A stretch of 39,048 nt of DNA from Helochares maculicollis (lineage: Eukaryota; Arthropoda; Insecta; Coleoptera; Hydrophilidae), in NCBI GenBank assembly GCA_033557835.1, contig JAWQRO010000436.1, positions 1-39,048 on the forward strand. Reading direction: 5' to 3'. Positions 1 through 10,130 of the stretch are shown one piece after another. The position numbers and the translations under genes were made by a program. Under the pieces are notes generated by a model. The model searched no databases and was not told the DNA's origin. It saw nothing but the letters and a program-made list of their open reading frames with translations. The number at the start of each line of letters is the position of its first letter. Position 1 is the stretch's first letter.

Positions 1-665
1 CCAGAGGGTCATAACTGGTGACGAATCGGGGGTTTACGGTTATGACGTGGAAACCAAAGCTCAATCATCTCAATGGAAGCTGCCGCACGAACCAAGACCG
101 AAAAAAGCGCGCTAAGTTCGGTCGACTGTGAAAGTTTTGCTTACCGTTTTCTTCAATTGCAGGGGCGTGGTGCATCGTGAGTTCTTGCCACAAGGTAGAA
201 CTATCAATAAGGAATATTATCTGCAAGTTATGCGCAATTTGCGTGAAGCAATCCGCTAGAAACGCCCGGATTTGTGGAAGAACAAAAATTGGATATTGCA
301 CCACGATAACGCCCCTGCTCACACATCGTTGCTTGTGCGCGACTTTTTGGCCAATAGCAACACACTAATTATGCCGCAGCCACTATATTCCCCAGATCTG
401 GCCTCCTGTCACTTTTTCTTGTTCCCAAAACTAAAGAGGCCCATGAAAGGACGACGCTACGGTAATATTGACCAGATAAAGATGGCATCGAAAGAGCTGA
501 ACAAGATAAAGGAAAATGATTTTTTAAGTGCTTCGACGATTGGAAAAAATGTTGGCACAAGTGTATAATATCTCATAAGGATTACTTTGTAGGGGACAAA
601 ACAGATATTCATGAATAAATAAATGTTTTGAAAAAACACAAAATACTTTTTGAACACACCTCGTA
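1..665 (+). mobile_element. Decayed mariner (Tc1/mariner, DD34D) transposon, 3' part
   Basis: Translated pieces match the catalytic half of a mariner transposase, a cut-and-paste DNA transposase. The first catalytic Asp lies in TGDE/S near position 20, the second in HHDNAPAH near 300, and the block YSPDLA near 390. It is dead. An in-frame TAA near 112 and TAG near 257 interrupt the frame, and a frameshift near 520 moves the C-terminal stretch (KCFDDWKKCWHKC, ending HE-stop at 617) to another frame. The third catalytic Asp, 34 residues after the second, is His (LASCHFF where the family has LAPCDFF). The 5' half lies outside the window. The 3' inverted terminal repeat is still visible. Confidence 0.93.
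641..665 (+). repeat. 3' terminal inverted repeat of the mariner copy
   Basis: The sequence aaatactttttgaacacacc followed by tcgta is the reverse complement of the mariner end that starts TACGAGGTGTGTTC. It sits about 22 bases after the transposase stop codon and ends at a TA dinucleotide, the usual mariner target site. This fixes the right end of the element at about 665. Confidence 0.8.
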
Positions 666-1150
666 CGTATATTATATTTTACTAGTATTAGTTCGACGAT
701 TTTTGGATTATTGAAGTATCTAGACTTTGTTTATAAGTGAGCATCGAAAATAGTAATGTTGATCAAAACCGGCAGATTTCCAAATGCATAGGCCCCAACA
801 AATTATTTTTTAAAATCATACCACACAAAAGACCACTAGAGTAGTACAAAGGCGTAATTAGCTCTCCGGTATATTTTCTTCGTAACACACCTTTTAACTT
901 TAGATATATTATAAATGTGTCCGGACGAAAAATTCCAAACACCTGCGCATACGGTCCTCATGAATATAAATTAAGAAAGACAGTTGCTGCACAACAGACA
1001 AGAATTTTTCCAGCTCATTTTTAGCTAGACAATTTTTCATTTGCACCACGATTGTCGCAAGCTGTTTTTTAACGAGTTTCCTTCAGTAATGGATTAGAAA
1101 CCTAATTAGGAGATAATAGCAGGTGTGGCATTGAGTAGGTAGCTTTTTCG
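666..1150. other. Non-coding AT-rich stretch
   Basis: I see no convincing exon, RNA gene or repeat between the mariner end and the TATA-like box near 1154. Short open frames here have no ATG-to-stop product with recognisable features. Confidence 0.5.
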
Positions 1151-1153
1151 CTT

Positions 1154-1160
1154 TATATAA
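1154..1160 (+). promoter_or_regulatory. Candidate TATA box for cysteine-rich gene A
   Basis: TATATAA stands 69 bases before an ATG at 1223. The same layout is seen for gene B, where the TATA box at 2990 is 74 bases before the ATG at 3064. In this AT-rich DNA such a box also occurs by chance, so the parallel spacing is the only support. Confidence 0.3.
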
Positions 1161-1222
1161 CTGTTTTTAAGTGCCCAATTACAATACAAACGCAAACATA
1201 TCCACATTGGTATACCTATAAT

Positions 1223-1256
1223 ATGACACTAGTTTGGCTATTGTTTGCCGGAAAAA
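1223..1256 (+). CDS. Possible first exon of cysteine-rich gene A
   Basis: Gene A's exon at 2208 needs an upstream exon ending with one base of a codon (phase 1). The ATG at 1223 opens a short hydrophobic reading (MTLVWLLFAGK) and a GT at 1257 (GTGTAT) would give that phase. It resembles gene B's signal exon in having GKS near its end (the codons here read AGKS through the proposed donor). Against it: the donor is weak, the leader is unusually short, and the frame stops at 1271. The true first exon may be elsewhere or beyond the window's left edge. Confidence 0.22.
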
Positions 1257-2207
1257 GTGTATCGCTTCAATGATTGCACGTTTGATTAGAAGGTGACTCG
1301 TGCTCACACTGCACTGTTTGGGTTTTCAAAAAAGTTCAATTGCAAGAAAAATCCATTATGACGGAACTAATTGGCGTTGTGTGCACATACGGTCACACTT
1401 TGGATTGCAATTTTTTAAGCGGCAAGGTTGCAATTTGAAAACGAAAAATACTCTTTTGCAATTAAAATCCTGTGAGATGACACGCTTCATTAGTTCTGTG
1501 GTTCCATGCAAACTGCAAAATAATTCTTTATTTATTGTGGTTCGTTTGTATCATTTTGTGGCTTTACTGCACAGGTTTTCCTCAACATTATCTACTATCA
1601 TATCTATACTGTGTGAAGCAATGAGTAAAAGCTTATGGCGGGTTATGAACATTATTTGATAATAGTTCTAATTTTTTATCATATTTGTCACAACTTAGTT
1701 CATGAAAATATATTTAAGTATCAAATTGAATGTGTTACTAAATGTTTGTCAAATCTAAATGCTTTCACGGAATTCACTGACAATTATGAACTATTACTAT
1801 TTTTAAATTTGGACGAGAGAAAACTATAGAATTACAGAAGTTATTTACCAAGATCGCGTATTTCTCACAACTGCAAACTCTTATTTTTTGTTGCATTACC
1901 CAATTGTACACTTAACGTAATTACTTAATGAGCAATAGTCTAAATAGAAAAATTGTTCCGAATTTGTAATTCTTACAAAGTATGAGTAAAGGTACTGTAT
2001 AATTGCCCAAGTAATAGATACAGGCTAGACAATAAATGCAGACCAAGAAGAGCATAATTAAATATGGTATAATTTAAGCGATTTTGTTAAGATTTATTTA
2101 AATAAGACTTAATTATTTTAAATTATATGTTGTATAATCAGTTAGAATTGTTTCATTAAACAATTAAAATGCCTTCATAACAATACATTACATTTTTTGA
2201 CTTTCAG

Positions 2208-2492
2208 AAACGTTGCCATATGTACCCCATACTTGCTACTTAGGTCCACAACTTTGCAAACCAATTGCTGAGGACTGCGACGATTACTACAAACTAAAAG
2301 CTTGTTGCTGCGAAAGACTTGTTCTTCAGCTTTGTAAGTTATCATTTCCTCCATGCCTAATTACTTTTTAAAAATGAATTTCTTCCAGGGAAAACAAAGG
2401 CCGGTGGACTTACCATCATCCCTAACGCGTCACTTTATTTATTAGCAACAATACTAACTTACTTATTGAGTACCTTATTATTAATGGCTTAA
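2208..2492 (+). CDS. Cysteine-rich secreted protein A, last two coding exons, GPI-type tail
   Basis: Unrecognised family. Exon 2208-2333 follows a good acceptor (CTTTCAG) and starts with the last two bases of a codon. A 55-base GT-AG intron (2334-2388, gtaagt...ttccag) separates it from 2389-2492, which ends in TAA. The first exon gives TLPYVPHTC, then cysteines spaced C-x6-C-x6-C-x8-CCC. The second exon gives WKTKAGGLTIIPNAS followed by about 17 hydrophobic residues to the stop, the layout of a GPI-attachment signal (small residues, then an uncharged C-terminal tail), or less likely a terminal membrane anchor. The product is thus inferred to be extracellular and surface-bound. The LPY start, phase and cysteine layout match gene B at 11900. 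The signal-peptide exon is not securely placed. An AATAAA follows at 2687. Confidence 0.7.
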
Positions 2493-2686
2493 AATTTATT
2501 TACGTGGTAGAAAATGTAATTGTTACCAAAGTCCCATTTTGTTGTATTTTTCTTATTTTATTTCGTCTTGTATTTTTATTGCACAGTATTTAAGTTACCA
2601 GCCTGCCAAATAATTTATGTATACGTACCAAAGGTACCATTAGATATATTTCATTTTACTGTACATAAAACATTTTTGCATTGATT

Positions 2687-2692
2687 AATAAA
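2687..2692 (+). terminator. Polyadenylation signal of gene A
   Basis: AATAAA lies about 195 bases past the gene A stop codon. It is the nearest canonical signal downstream on this strand and precedes the gene B promoter. Confidence 0.5.
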
Positions 2693-2987
2693 TGTTGTTA
2701 AGTTTATTCGTAGTTTTCTTGAATACCGGTTCTTAAATTATTATTTTTTGAATTTGCGGGCAAAACCCGAAGTTGGGCTAAATTCTTTAGTTAATTTATC
2801 CCATGAAGATATAAATTTGATGGTTTAATGGCATATCGCTTCAGAGTCCGTGTTTTGCCCACTTAAAAACAGTGCTTACAGTTACAGTGCCGTTAACATA
2901 ATTTCTTGCATGCAAACGAACGCCTCCGTTGAATTTCTTTAATCAAGTAACGTTCGAATCTTCAGTTACGAAGAATCTCTTTGCACC

Positions 2988-3025
2988 TTTATAACACATC
3001 TCGCAGTTCACAAGTTCAAGTTCAC
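2988..3025 (+). promoter_or_regulatory. Core promoter of cysteine-rich gene B (TATA plus initiator-like site)
   Basis: CTTTATAA (TATAA at 2990-2994) is followed about 33 bases later by TTCACT (A at 3023), close to the arthropod initiator TCAGT. The 5' untranslated leader would be about 41 bases. The ATG at 3064 has a good insect context (AACAAAGATG). The arrangement supports 3064 as a genuine first exon. Confidence 0.5.
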
Positions 3026-3063
3026 TAGTAATCCAGTGTAAATCGCTAGAAGTTCAAACAAAG

Positions 3064-3124
3064 ATGCGGGTATTTGGAGTCATTTTTATTGTTGGTGTTA
3101 TTATAAATAGTGGCAAGTCTACCG
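3064..3124 (+). CDS. Signal-peptide exon of cysteine-rich gene B
   Basis: The ATG opens 20 codons, MRVFGVIFIVGVIINSGKST, a typical signal peptide: one basic residue, a hydrophobic core of about 11 residues and a small polar end. The exon ends ACC-G before a consensus donor (GTAAGT at 3125), so it leaves phase 1. Two downstream terminal exons on this strand, 9507-9709 and 11900-12021, both begin with the remaining two bases of a codon, and I find no other convincing signal exon between 3125 and 11900. The exon may therefore serve both, either as alternative last exons of one gene or with one of the two belonging to a lost or unseen start. The joined products would be 87 and 60 residues. Confidence 0.7.
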
Positions 3125-4740
3125 GTAAGTAAAGTTTAAGTAATTTGTCCTGATGGATAATTACTGACTCACTTCTTGCGCACATTACCAACAATTAATT
3201 ATATCTAGTATTTTCCGCTTTATTAACTGCAATAATTTAAAGTGTTGCTTCGTAGTATTAATAACGTTTAATGCGAGCTATTCCTATTTCAAAATTCTGT
3301 TTATTATAAGATCGGATTCTCAAGGAAAATATACAAAAAAAGTAACTGCCAAGACATTATTATTGTGTCGTAATTTTGCAAATTTTCATTCTTGTTTTTG
3401 TTCTTTTATCAGCTATTTATTTTATATTAAGTCATAAGCTTTAATCCTTTTTGTGTGATTTCTATACGCAGAACGAATCAGTTCTATTCTAATTATTCTC
3501 TCCCCATGATGGCGTCCAATTTGGTTTCGATTTCTTCAGCGATCCTTAAGATTATCCACCTACAGAGAAACAGCAGATTGCTCTTTTCAGGATGCTAGTA
3601 ATAGTGGGGGCATTTAGATATGATGAAAGATCCTAAATACAAAAGAATCTTGTTTGGTCTCCTAACTTTTGGTATTCAATGGTCGATAAATGACCCAATA
3701 TGATTATCGACTACAGCTTTTGAAGAAATTGACAACGTAATTACGAATCTAGATCATGATAGATTTGTTGAATTGCATGCATCACGGATATGCGATTTTT
3801 GCTCAAACCACTCGGGTATACTTCGAGCTCCATTTTTCAACAGAAATGAGTACACAACCCAAAACACTTACAAAGCAATGGATGATCGAAGAACATATAG
3901 ATATAACCTTAAATTTTTATCATTGCATTGTGTAGTTTTCTGGGGATGAGAAATGTTTATAAAAAATCTATTGCTAAGAAATCAACAGGGCAAAACAGAA
4001 TGAAACGTCAGTAATATATTAGGAAACAGCTACTTCACACAACTAACAATAAAGGATTAAGAAATATTAGTCAACATATTAGTTAGATATATTTTTCATA
4101 AATTCACTAGAGGGAGCTCGTAGAGCCTCACCAGTGATTTTTGAGTTAGAAAATGCTTAAAAGACAGTCTTTTTGTATCCTCCACATCAAAGCAAAATAT
4201 TCGTTATTGCAAACAGACCAAATATTGATGATGAAAAGATTTCGCCGAAATGCCTCCATTTTATATACATAAATTCGATTTGTATCTCTCGCCTCTCCAG
4301 TGAATATTGGCAATGTTTTTTTGGACATGGTAAGATTCTGTCCCAATTTAAGTTATGAGAAGTTATTCACAAAAAAGGATTCTTTGAAGATATCAGCCGA
4401 CTTGTAAACAATTTTTGAGTTGCCAAAATGGACCGAAGATGGTATCTCATAGATTTTAGGTGTTTACTTAGCCCCACACTTAAAGTGGAAAACACACACC
4501 CAACATGCTGCAAAATGTGCTTCCGTTGTATATTTAATGATAAATGCATCTCAACTAAATTTGCAAGCTGTGAAATGGTTACTTCGTTAATTTTGTCCTT
4601 CTAATAAAGTACAGTTTCATCTTTTGGGATTAGACAGTGACTTACTGAGAGTGTTTAAAATATAGAAGCGATCGCTACGTTTGATGCTTTGCATGAACAT
4701 GGTCGCCAGCCTTAAATCAGTGTTCATGACGAACAAAGTT
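3125..4740. other. Proposed intron of gene B, no gene seen
   Basis: After the donor at 3125 the sequence is AT-rich and stops occur in all frames. I see no cysteine-rich exon, no recognisable domain and no clear repeat up to the foldback element at about 4743. Confidence 0.5.
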
Positions 4741-4742
4741 AT

Positions 4743-4917
4743 CTTCTAACATCTACGAAAGACTAAGCTGATTCGAGCAGCCGATTCGAGCTACGCTCTT
4801 CAATTAACAGCATCAGCCTAAGCTTCTAACATTTAAAACCATTCCGCTAATTGAAGAGCGAAGCTTGAATCACCTGCGCCGAAGGCGCAGCTTATACGAT
4901 TTGTAGATGATAGAAAA
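4743..4917. repeat. Foldback (inverted-repeat) element, copy 1
   Basis: The left arm (about 4743-4806: cttctaacatctacg ... gctacgctcttcaattaa) and right arm (about 4847-4917: taattgaagagcgaagc ... tttgtagatgatagaa) are imperfect reverse complements over some 65 bases around a loop of about 40 bases. Inside the right arm is a small GC-rich palindrome, ctgcgccgaaggcgcag. A partial second copy lies near 10870. It looks like a non-autonomous foldback/MITE-type repeat; the family is not recognised. Confidence 0.6.
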
Positions 4918-5335
4918 TAACTTCGATTTCTTGGATGAGTTTCTCGTTTCCGCTCTAATATCTTTAGAGCTCCAGAACTACTTTACAAAATTGGGAAAAG
5001 AAACTCCTCACTTTGTGACTGTGGTCAATATGTGGAACCAAAACATAATTTTTGGTTGTACCGTATGTCAACATGAGCCCAATTTAATAATAAAATAAGT
5101 AAATATCTAGCACAATTCTCAATAGTTTCACTACAGAACGTTCTCCCAATAAATGCTGTGAGAGTCTCGTTGAAATGTATAAAATAATTTCAAATTAAGC
5201 TGTTATTAAGCCAACACAATGTCATCATGACATCACTACCTCTCCACCCATTATTGGAGATTAAAGTAGAGATATTTGTAGCCCTTACTTGACATTCTGT
5301 CACCGAATGGCTCTATGGTCTATGATTATTGTACT

Positions 5336-5354
5336 TATATATATATATATATAT
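5336..5354. repeat. (TA)n microsatellite
   Basis: An uninterrupted run of about nine TA units just upstream of the LINE fragment. Confidence 0.9.
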
Positions 5355-5389
5355 GTAACATCCAAAATGTAAGAGAAGTGATCGGCAGA

Positions 5390-6602
5390 ACCAACCGTTG
5401 TCAATGGCTTTCATTGACTCAATCCCTCCTGTAGCTATAATGGAAGCCTGAACAATTCAAGGCATAGAAAAAGCCTACATCAAAATTCTCAAAAACATAT
5501 ATGAGGAAGCAAAAGCGGAATTGAAACATCATAAACGAACTAGGGAGTTTTCAACAACAAAAGATGTAAGTCAAAGATACTCGTTCTGTCCTAAACTGTT
5601 CACGACCATATTGGAACACGTCTTCAGTAAGTTAAGCTAGGAAAATAAGGGACTAAATATCAATGGTGATAGGCTTCACAACCTTCGGTTCGCACATAAT
5701 ATAGTCCACGTAGCGAATAGTCCGACGAATTACCAAATCTAATTGACGAATTATATGCTGCCAGTCAGAAAATAGGCCTACTAATAATTAATTCAAAGAC
5801 GAAAGTGATGTTCAACGAATTTGCAGCAGTTGTAGACATCAATATTAATCGAAATAAATTAGAACAAGCTGACGAATACTTAAGCCATGCTCTCCCAGTT
5901 TCAGAATCACTATTCCCAGAGATAAGCAGAAGATGCAAACCGGCTTAAAGAGCATTCGGGAGGACTTACACCATATTCAAATCTTTGTCTGAAAAGCTAA
6001 GCCTTCGATGCATCTTACATTATTAACATATGGCTGTGCAACTTGGATTCTAAACGCTGTCATCACTCAGATGCTATTAACTACCCAAAGAGCTATGGAA
6101 AGAAGCATGTTGGGAATAACAAAGCGGGGCAGAAAAAGAAATGACTGGATAAGAGAAAACACGAAAATGACCGACATCATCTACAGAATAAAATCACTTA
6201 AATGGCAATGGGCTGGGCACATCGCAAGAAGGACTGACAACAGATGAACCTCAAGACTAATCGAATGGTACCCCAGAGACGCAGAACGACCAAGTAAACG
6301 TCCTAATGACAAATGAGATCGAGCCATTAGAAAGATCACAGGAACGACTTGGTTCAGAATAGCAAACAACCGAGACATTTGGAAAAGCTAAGAGAGAGAC
6401 ATACATAGCTAGATAAAAGTGTGTAACCGTGAATCGGACGTTTACGTTAAAAATACCAAAAACGTCCCCTCTGGAGATAGTAAGAACTAAGATATCAAAC
6501 AGAGAATATCTGTGCAACACTACACAAAAATAAAAACAGAAAAATTAACAGGCTACACCCTGTAATATGGGTTGAAATAGCCGAGGATGATGATGATGAT
6601 GA
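5390..6602 (+). mobile_element. Decayed non-LTR retrotransposon (LINE), reverse transcriptase to 3' end
   Basis: Translated pieces follow the order of an insect endonuclease/reverse-transcriptase LINE: AYIKILKNIYEEAKAELKHH (about 5472-5531), GLNINGDRLHNLRFA (about 5651-5695), then TYGCATWILN, QRAMERSMLGITKRGRKRND and QWAGHIARR (6025-6238). The polymerase active site, FADD in the family, reads FAHN here, and many stops and frameshifts break the frame, so it is inactive. The element is 5'-truncated and ends in (GAT)5 at 6586-6600, a simple-repeat tail typical of RTE/CR1-type LINEs. It sits within the proposed intron of gene B, next to the mariner array. The clade is inferred, not proven. Confidence 0.85.
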
Positions 6603-8400
6603 CATAGTCTTTGTCAAACGACACGAACTCGACCCATTTCTTAAAATTACAAAGGTATCATCTACTATGAGATATGTTCAAATGGCCAAACACGAAATTC
6701 GAACCTCTACTAACAACAGTCGTAGCCCTTGAAACTAGCGATTGACTAGAATAGGCCAGAATTGGCCAACAGAAAAGTATTGTCTCACATCACGACAACG
6801 CCAAACCACATACGTCTACAGCGACCCGCCAAATACTGCGACAGCTTGGTTTGAATGTGTTGCTACAACCACCTTATAACGGCTAGGAAAATTTTACTGC
6901 ATGTATGAAGGGATTACAAAGGCATCATCTACTATGAGTTATGTTCATATGGCCAAACACGAAATTCGAACCTCTACTAGCAACAATTGCGACCCTTGAA
7001 ACTAGCGATTGACTAGAATGGGTTAGAATTGGCCAATAGAATTGTTTTCCATCACGACAACGCGAAACCACATATGTCTACAGGGACTCGCCGGAAACTG
7101 CGGTAGCTTGGTTTGAATATGTTACTACAACCACCTTATAACGGTCAGGAAAATTTTACTGTGTATATGATGGGATTACAAAGGTATCATCTACTATGAG
7201 TTATGTTCATATGGCCAAACACGAAATTCGAACTTCTACCAACAACAGTTGCCGCCCTTGAAACTAGCGATTGACTACAATCGACTAGAATTGGCCAATA
7301 GAAAAGGTATTGTCTTCCATCACGACAACGCGAAACCACATACGTCTACAGCGACCCGCCAAATACTGCGACAGCTTGGTTTGAATGTGTTACTACAACC
7401 ACCTTATAACGGCCAGGAAAATTTTAATGTGTGTATGATGGTATTACAAAGGAATCTACTATGAGCTACTTCCATATGACCAAAGACGAAATTCGAGCCT
7501 CTTCTAACAACAGTCGCAGCCCTTGAAACTAGCGATTCACCAGAAGCGGCCGAAATTGGCCAACAGAAAAGGTAATGTCTTCCACCATGACAACGCCAAA
7601 CCACATATGTCTACAGCCACATGCCAGAAACTGCGCCAGCTTGGTTTGAATGTTTGCTAGAACCACTTTATAACGCCCAGAAAAATTTTACTGTGCGTAT
7701 AATGGGATTACAATGGTAGCCTCTACTCTGAGCTATGTTCATATGGCCAAACACGAAATTCGAACCTCTACAAACAATTGTAGCCCTTACTAGCGATTGA
7801 CTAGAATCGGCTAAAATTGGCCAATAGAAAATGTATTGTTTTCCTTCACGACAACGCGAAACCACATACGTCTACAGGGACTCGTCGGAAACTGCGACAG
7901 CTTGGTTTGAATGTGTTGCTACAACCACCTTATAACAGCTAGGAAAATTTGACTGTGTCTATGATGGGATTACGAAGGAATCTACTATGAGCTACTTCCA
8001 TATGACCAAAGACGAAATTCGAGCCTCTTCTAACAACATTCGCAGCCCTTGAAACTAGCGATTGACCAGAAGCGGCCGAAATTGGCCAACAGAAAAGGTA
8101 ATGTCTTCCACCACGACAACGCCAAACCACATACGTCTACAGCGACTCGCCAGAATCTGCGGCAGCTTAGTTTGAATGTGTTGCTACACCCACCTTATAG
8201 TCCAGACTAGGCACCAAGCGATTGGCATCATTTTTTAACATTGCAAAACTTCTTTAGTGATTGGGATCAAATAGGATTATTAAAAATCTCTGCGATTTTT
8301 CGCCAATAGAAACCGGCGCTTCTGTGATAAGGTTATTATGAAATAACTTTTAACACAGCAACAAATTATAATTAAAAAACGGTGCATATTTGAACTAATT
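6603..8400 (+). mobile_element. Mariner-derived tandem array: six about 265-bp transposase segments, then transposase C-terminus
   Basis: Six head-to-tail units start near 6646, 6913, 7175, 7443, 7707 and 7969 (spacing 262-268). Each encodes the same internal mariner transposase segment, from WDYKGIIYYEL through ELANRKGIVFHHDNAKPHTS (which carries the second catalytic Asp) to QLGLNVLLQPPY, and then jumps back to the start of the segment. Only the last unit runs on into the normal continuation (PPYSPD, stop, APSDWHHF near 8200) and on to the transposase C-terminus, ending GAYLN-stop near 8399. All units carry stops or frameshifts. Units 4 and 6 share private variants, as do 2 and 5, so multi-unit duplication or gene conversion has occurred. 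It is a different mariner subfamily from the copy at 1-665. Confidence 0.85.
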
Positions 8401-9497
8401 CGGATAATCAGAATCAAGTTAAATAGGGACTCGAAATAAAAGTAAAAATTATGTATTTAATTTTTCCTAGCCCATTGTTGTAGGGCGGTGAAACAAATTT
8501 TGTTCATATGCAAATTATTTTGCTTTAAAATTTATTTAGGCGTCTTTTATATTGTACTTACTTCAAGTTTGAAATTCTAGCATAAGTAATGTGATGTTAT
8601 ATATGTATGCGCCTTGAAATTAATAAAATTATTATTACTATATATCATCAAATTTTCTACCAACATGTCTCTCCTGATGCTACTAGTACCGCAGGACTCC
8701 ACTTCTTACTCAATTCAGAAGTGTTTTTGAGGTTATCTCTTATCATTCTCTAATCTAACGCCATCAGAATTGGATTGTTCTTGTAGATTCATTTTTTGCT
8801 TTCAACCGTGATATATTTGTTTTGTCGACTAGATCTTCTCGCTGTGAATGAGGCTTTCTCCTCGACTACCCACTTTCTCTCTTAGGCCTCATATCGTGGT
8901 TATCTCTCACAACAAAGTCATTCTAATCTTGCACAACAGCAATTTGTGGCTACATTGGCCGAGCTCAGAATTCGCATATTCAGGATAATCCAAGATTCAA
9001 ATTGTTAGTTATCCAGTCTAGTATTGACTGTTGGTCTCTCATGTTCTACCATATGAATTTATATTTCATTTTGTGATTGTAGACTCTGTATTGTTTATTT
9101 TTACGGCGTTTAGTGCATAGAATGATCAACTTTTGAGGTCTAAGACATATTATCCCATGTTCCCAATTTTAGTATGTTCTTCTTTTTCTACAGCATAGCC
9201 CATTTGATAGCTTGTACCGATTTCCGTGAGATCCGTTTGTTAAAAGCCCCCTTCCCGAGCTTGAGTCGATTAACGATGCTAAATGGGCCACTCAAGCCAC
9301 CCATCCAGTGCTGCAATCCAAATTTGATACTCTTTGAAAACCAATGCAGTAAAACTCTATTTGAAGAAGAGAAAGTCCCAATAGAGCAGCGGAAAATTTT
9401 TCATACTGAAAGTTTGTTTCTATTGAAATTTGAGACTTTCCTATTTTGTCTATTTATAACTTAAGTTTATTATTTTTATTAACACAATTTTGTTTAG
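8401..9497. other. Non-coding stretch, compositionally odd, gene not seen
   Basis: 8401-8640 is AT-rich flank of the mariner array. About 8650-9440 is pyrimidine-rich on this strand with broken open frames (for example SQQSHSNLAQQQFVATL near 8905-8955 and an ATG frame at 9174-9464). I recognise no family; a decayed retroelement is possible. The polypyrimidine tract at about 9465-9497 serves as a splice acceptor region for the next exon. Confidence 0.4.
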
Positions 9498-9506
9498 TGG
9501 TTTTAG

Positions 9507-9709
9507 GAAATGGCATATCATTACCAGATGTTATATCACCAAAAGCAGCCCTCGTCCAACCAGGATTAGGTTTCAAAAGACGATGCCCCGTTTGTGATCC
9601 GTCAGTTTTTGGTTACTGCAGCGAGAAATTATTTCACGATTCCTGTTGTTGTAGTAATCCTTACAACACTTACGGTAAATATCACTTACATTGCTATAAT
9701 TTCAAATAA
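9507..9709 (+). CDS. Cysteine-rich gene B, terminal exon 1 (long form)
   Basis: Unrecognised family. The open frame has no ATG but is preceded by a strong polypyrimidine tract with two candidate acceptors, TGTTTAG ending 9497 and GTTTTAG ending 9506. Both leave the same frame and need one base from upstream (phase 1), which the signal exon at 3064-3124 supplies. The exon codes for about 66 residues: NGISLPDVISPKAALVQPG, a basic pair KRR, then C-x2-C-x7-C-x8-CCC and one extra Cys near the end (HLHCYNFK-stop). SEKLFHDSCCC parallels AEHKLITACCC of the other exon. A secreted, disulfide-rich peptide is inferred. It lies about 135 bases from the converging NDUFB2 stop codon, and no canonical AATAAA was seen between them on this strand. 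Confidence 0.65.
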
Positions 9710-9799
9710 TAACTACTAAATGATGACCATTTAAATTTGCACAATTGAATCGTCAAATCGAATTTTATTTTCCAATATTTAAATTTTAGTCCACTGGCA

Positions 9800-9809
9800 T
9801 TTATTTATT
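9800..9809 (-). terminator. Polyadenylation signal of NDUFB2
   Basis: On the minus strand two overlapping AATAAA copies (tttatttatt on the plus strand) stand about 40 bases past the NDUFB2 stop codon. Confidence 0.65.
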
Positions 9810-9845
9810 GCATACATTTACACTATTATTAGTTAAAAAATCGCA

Positions 9846-10130
9846 TCAATCTGTGGGTATTCCTAGTTCTTCATCGGTCCAATCATAAGGATCCGGAAAT
9901 TTAAATTCTCCATATATGTGATCAGGCTCGCTCCATAAATGCCATAAAATCCACCACCAAGCAAAACCCATTATTGATTCACCAGCACTGAACACAAACT
10001 TAGAATTGGACTTACATCCTCTCCTGTAATTCCATTGCGCATGACCGCTTCTGCTTGGCACTTTTAATGGAGTATTGTAATTTTTTAAAAAATTAGCAGA
10101 ACGAATAATTGTAGTACCTCTCGACAACAT
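9846..10130 (-). CDS. NDUFB2: NADH dehydrogenase 1 beta subcomplex subunit 2 (NDUFB2 / AGGG), mitochondrial
   Basis: An accessory subunit of respiratory complex I, in the membrane arm at the mitochondrial inner membrane. The intact 94-residue frame starts with ATG and has no intron. The N-terminus (MLSRGTTIIRSANFLKNY) is basic and free of acidic residues, as expected of a mitochondrial presequence. Then come GHAQWNYRR, one Trp-rich membrane segment (ESIMGFAWWWILWHLW, about residues 53-68), SEPDHIYGEF and the diagnostic acidic C-terminus PDPYDWTDEELGIPTD. Length and order match the family. It lies antisense between the two terminal exons of gene B, hence inside an intron if the 3064-11900 transcript exists. 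The subunit has no catalytic residues. Confidence 0.93.
   Translation of the reverse strand: MLSRGTTIIRSANFLKNYNTPLKVPSRSGHAQWNYRRGCKSNSKFVFSAGESIMGFAWWWILWHLWSEPDHIYGEFKFPDPYDWTDEELGIPTD

Noticed and set aside
272..568. 98-residue frame as a functional gene
   Set aside because: It is an internal piece of a mariner transposase with upstream stops, a frameshift and a replaced catalytic residue.
1300..1829. Frames at 1300-1659 and 1635-1829 as exons
   Set aside because: The first starts with GTG; neither has splice context, signal peptide pattern tied to gene A, or recognisable content.
2940..2975. Sequence around gttcgaatc as a tRNA T-arm
   Set aside because: No matching acceptor stem, D-arm or anticodon arm can be folded around it.
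7249..7464. 71-residue frame as a gene
   Set aside because: It is one unit of the mariner-derived tandem array, open by chance.
9174..9464. ATG frame of 96 codons before the cysteine-rich exon
   Set aside because: Composition follows the pyrimidine-rich DNA, it ends inside the acceptor region of the next exon, and its cysteines do not fit the CCC pattern.
9446..9506. Reading frame start at 9446 as the beginning of the cysteine-rich protein
   Set aside because: The codon there is TTG, an in-frame TGA stands at 9431, and the leader-like residues are the translation of a polypyrimidine tract. Splice acceptors at 9497 or 9506 explain the exon better.
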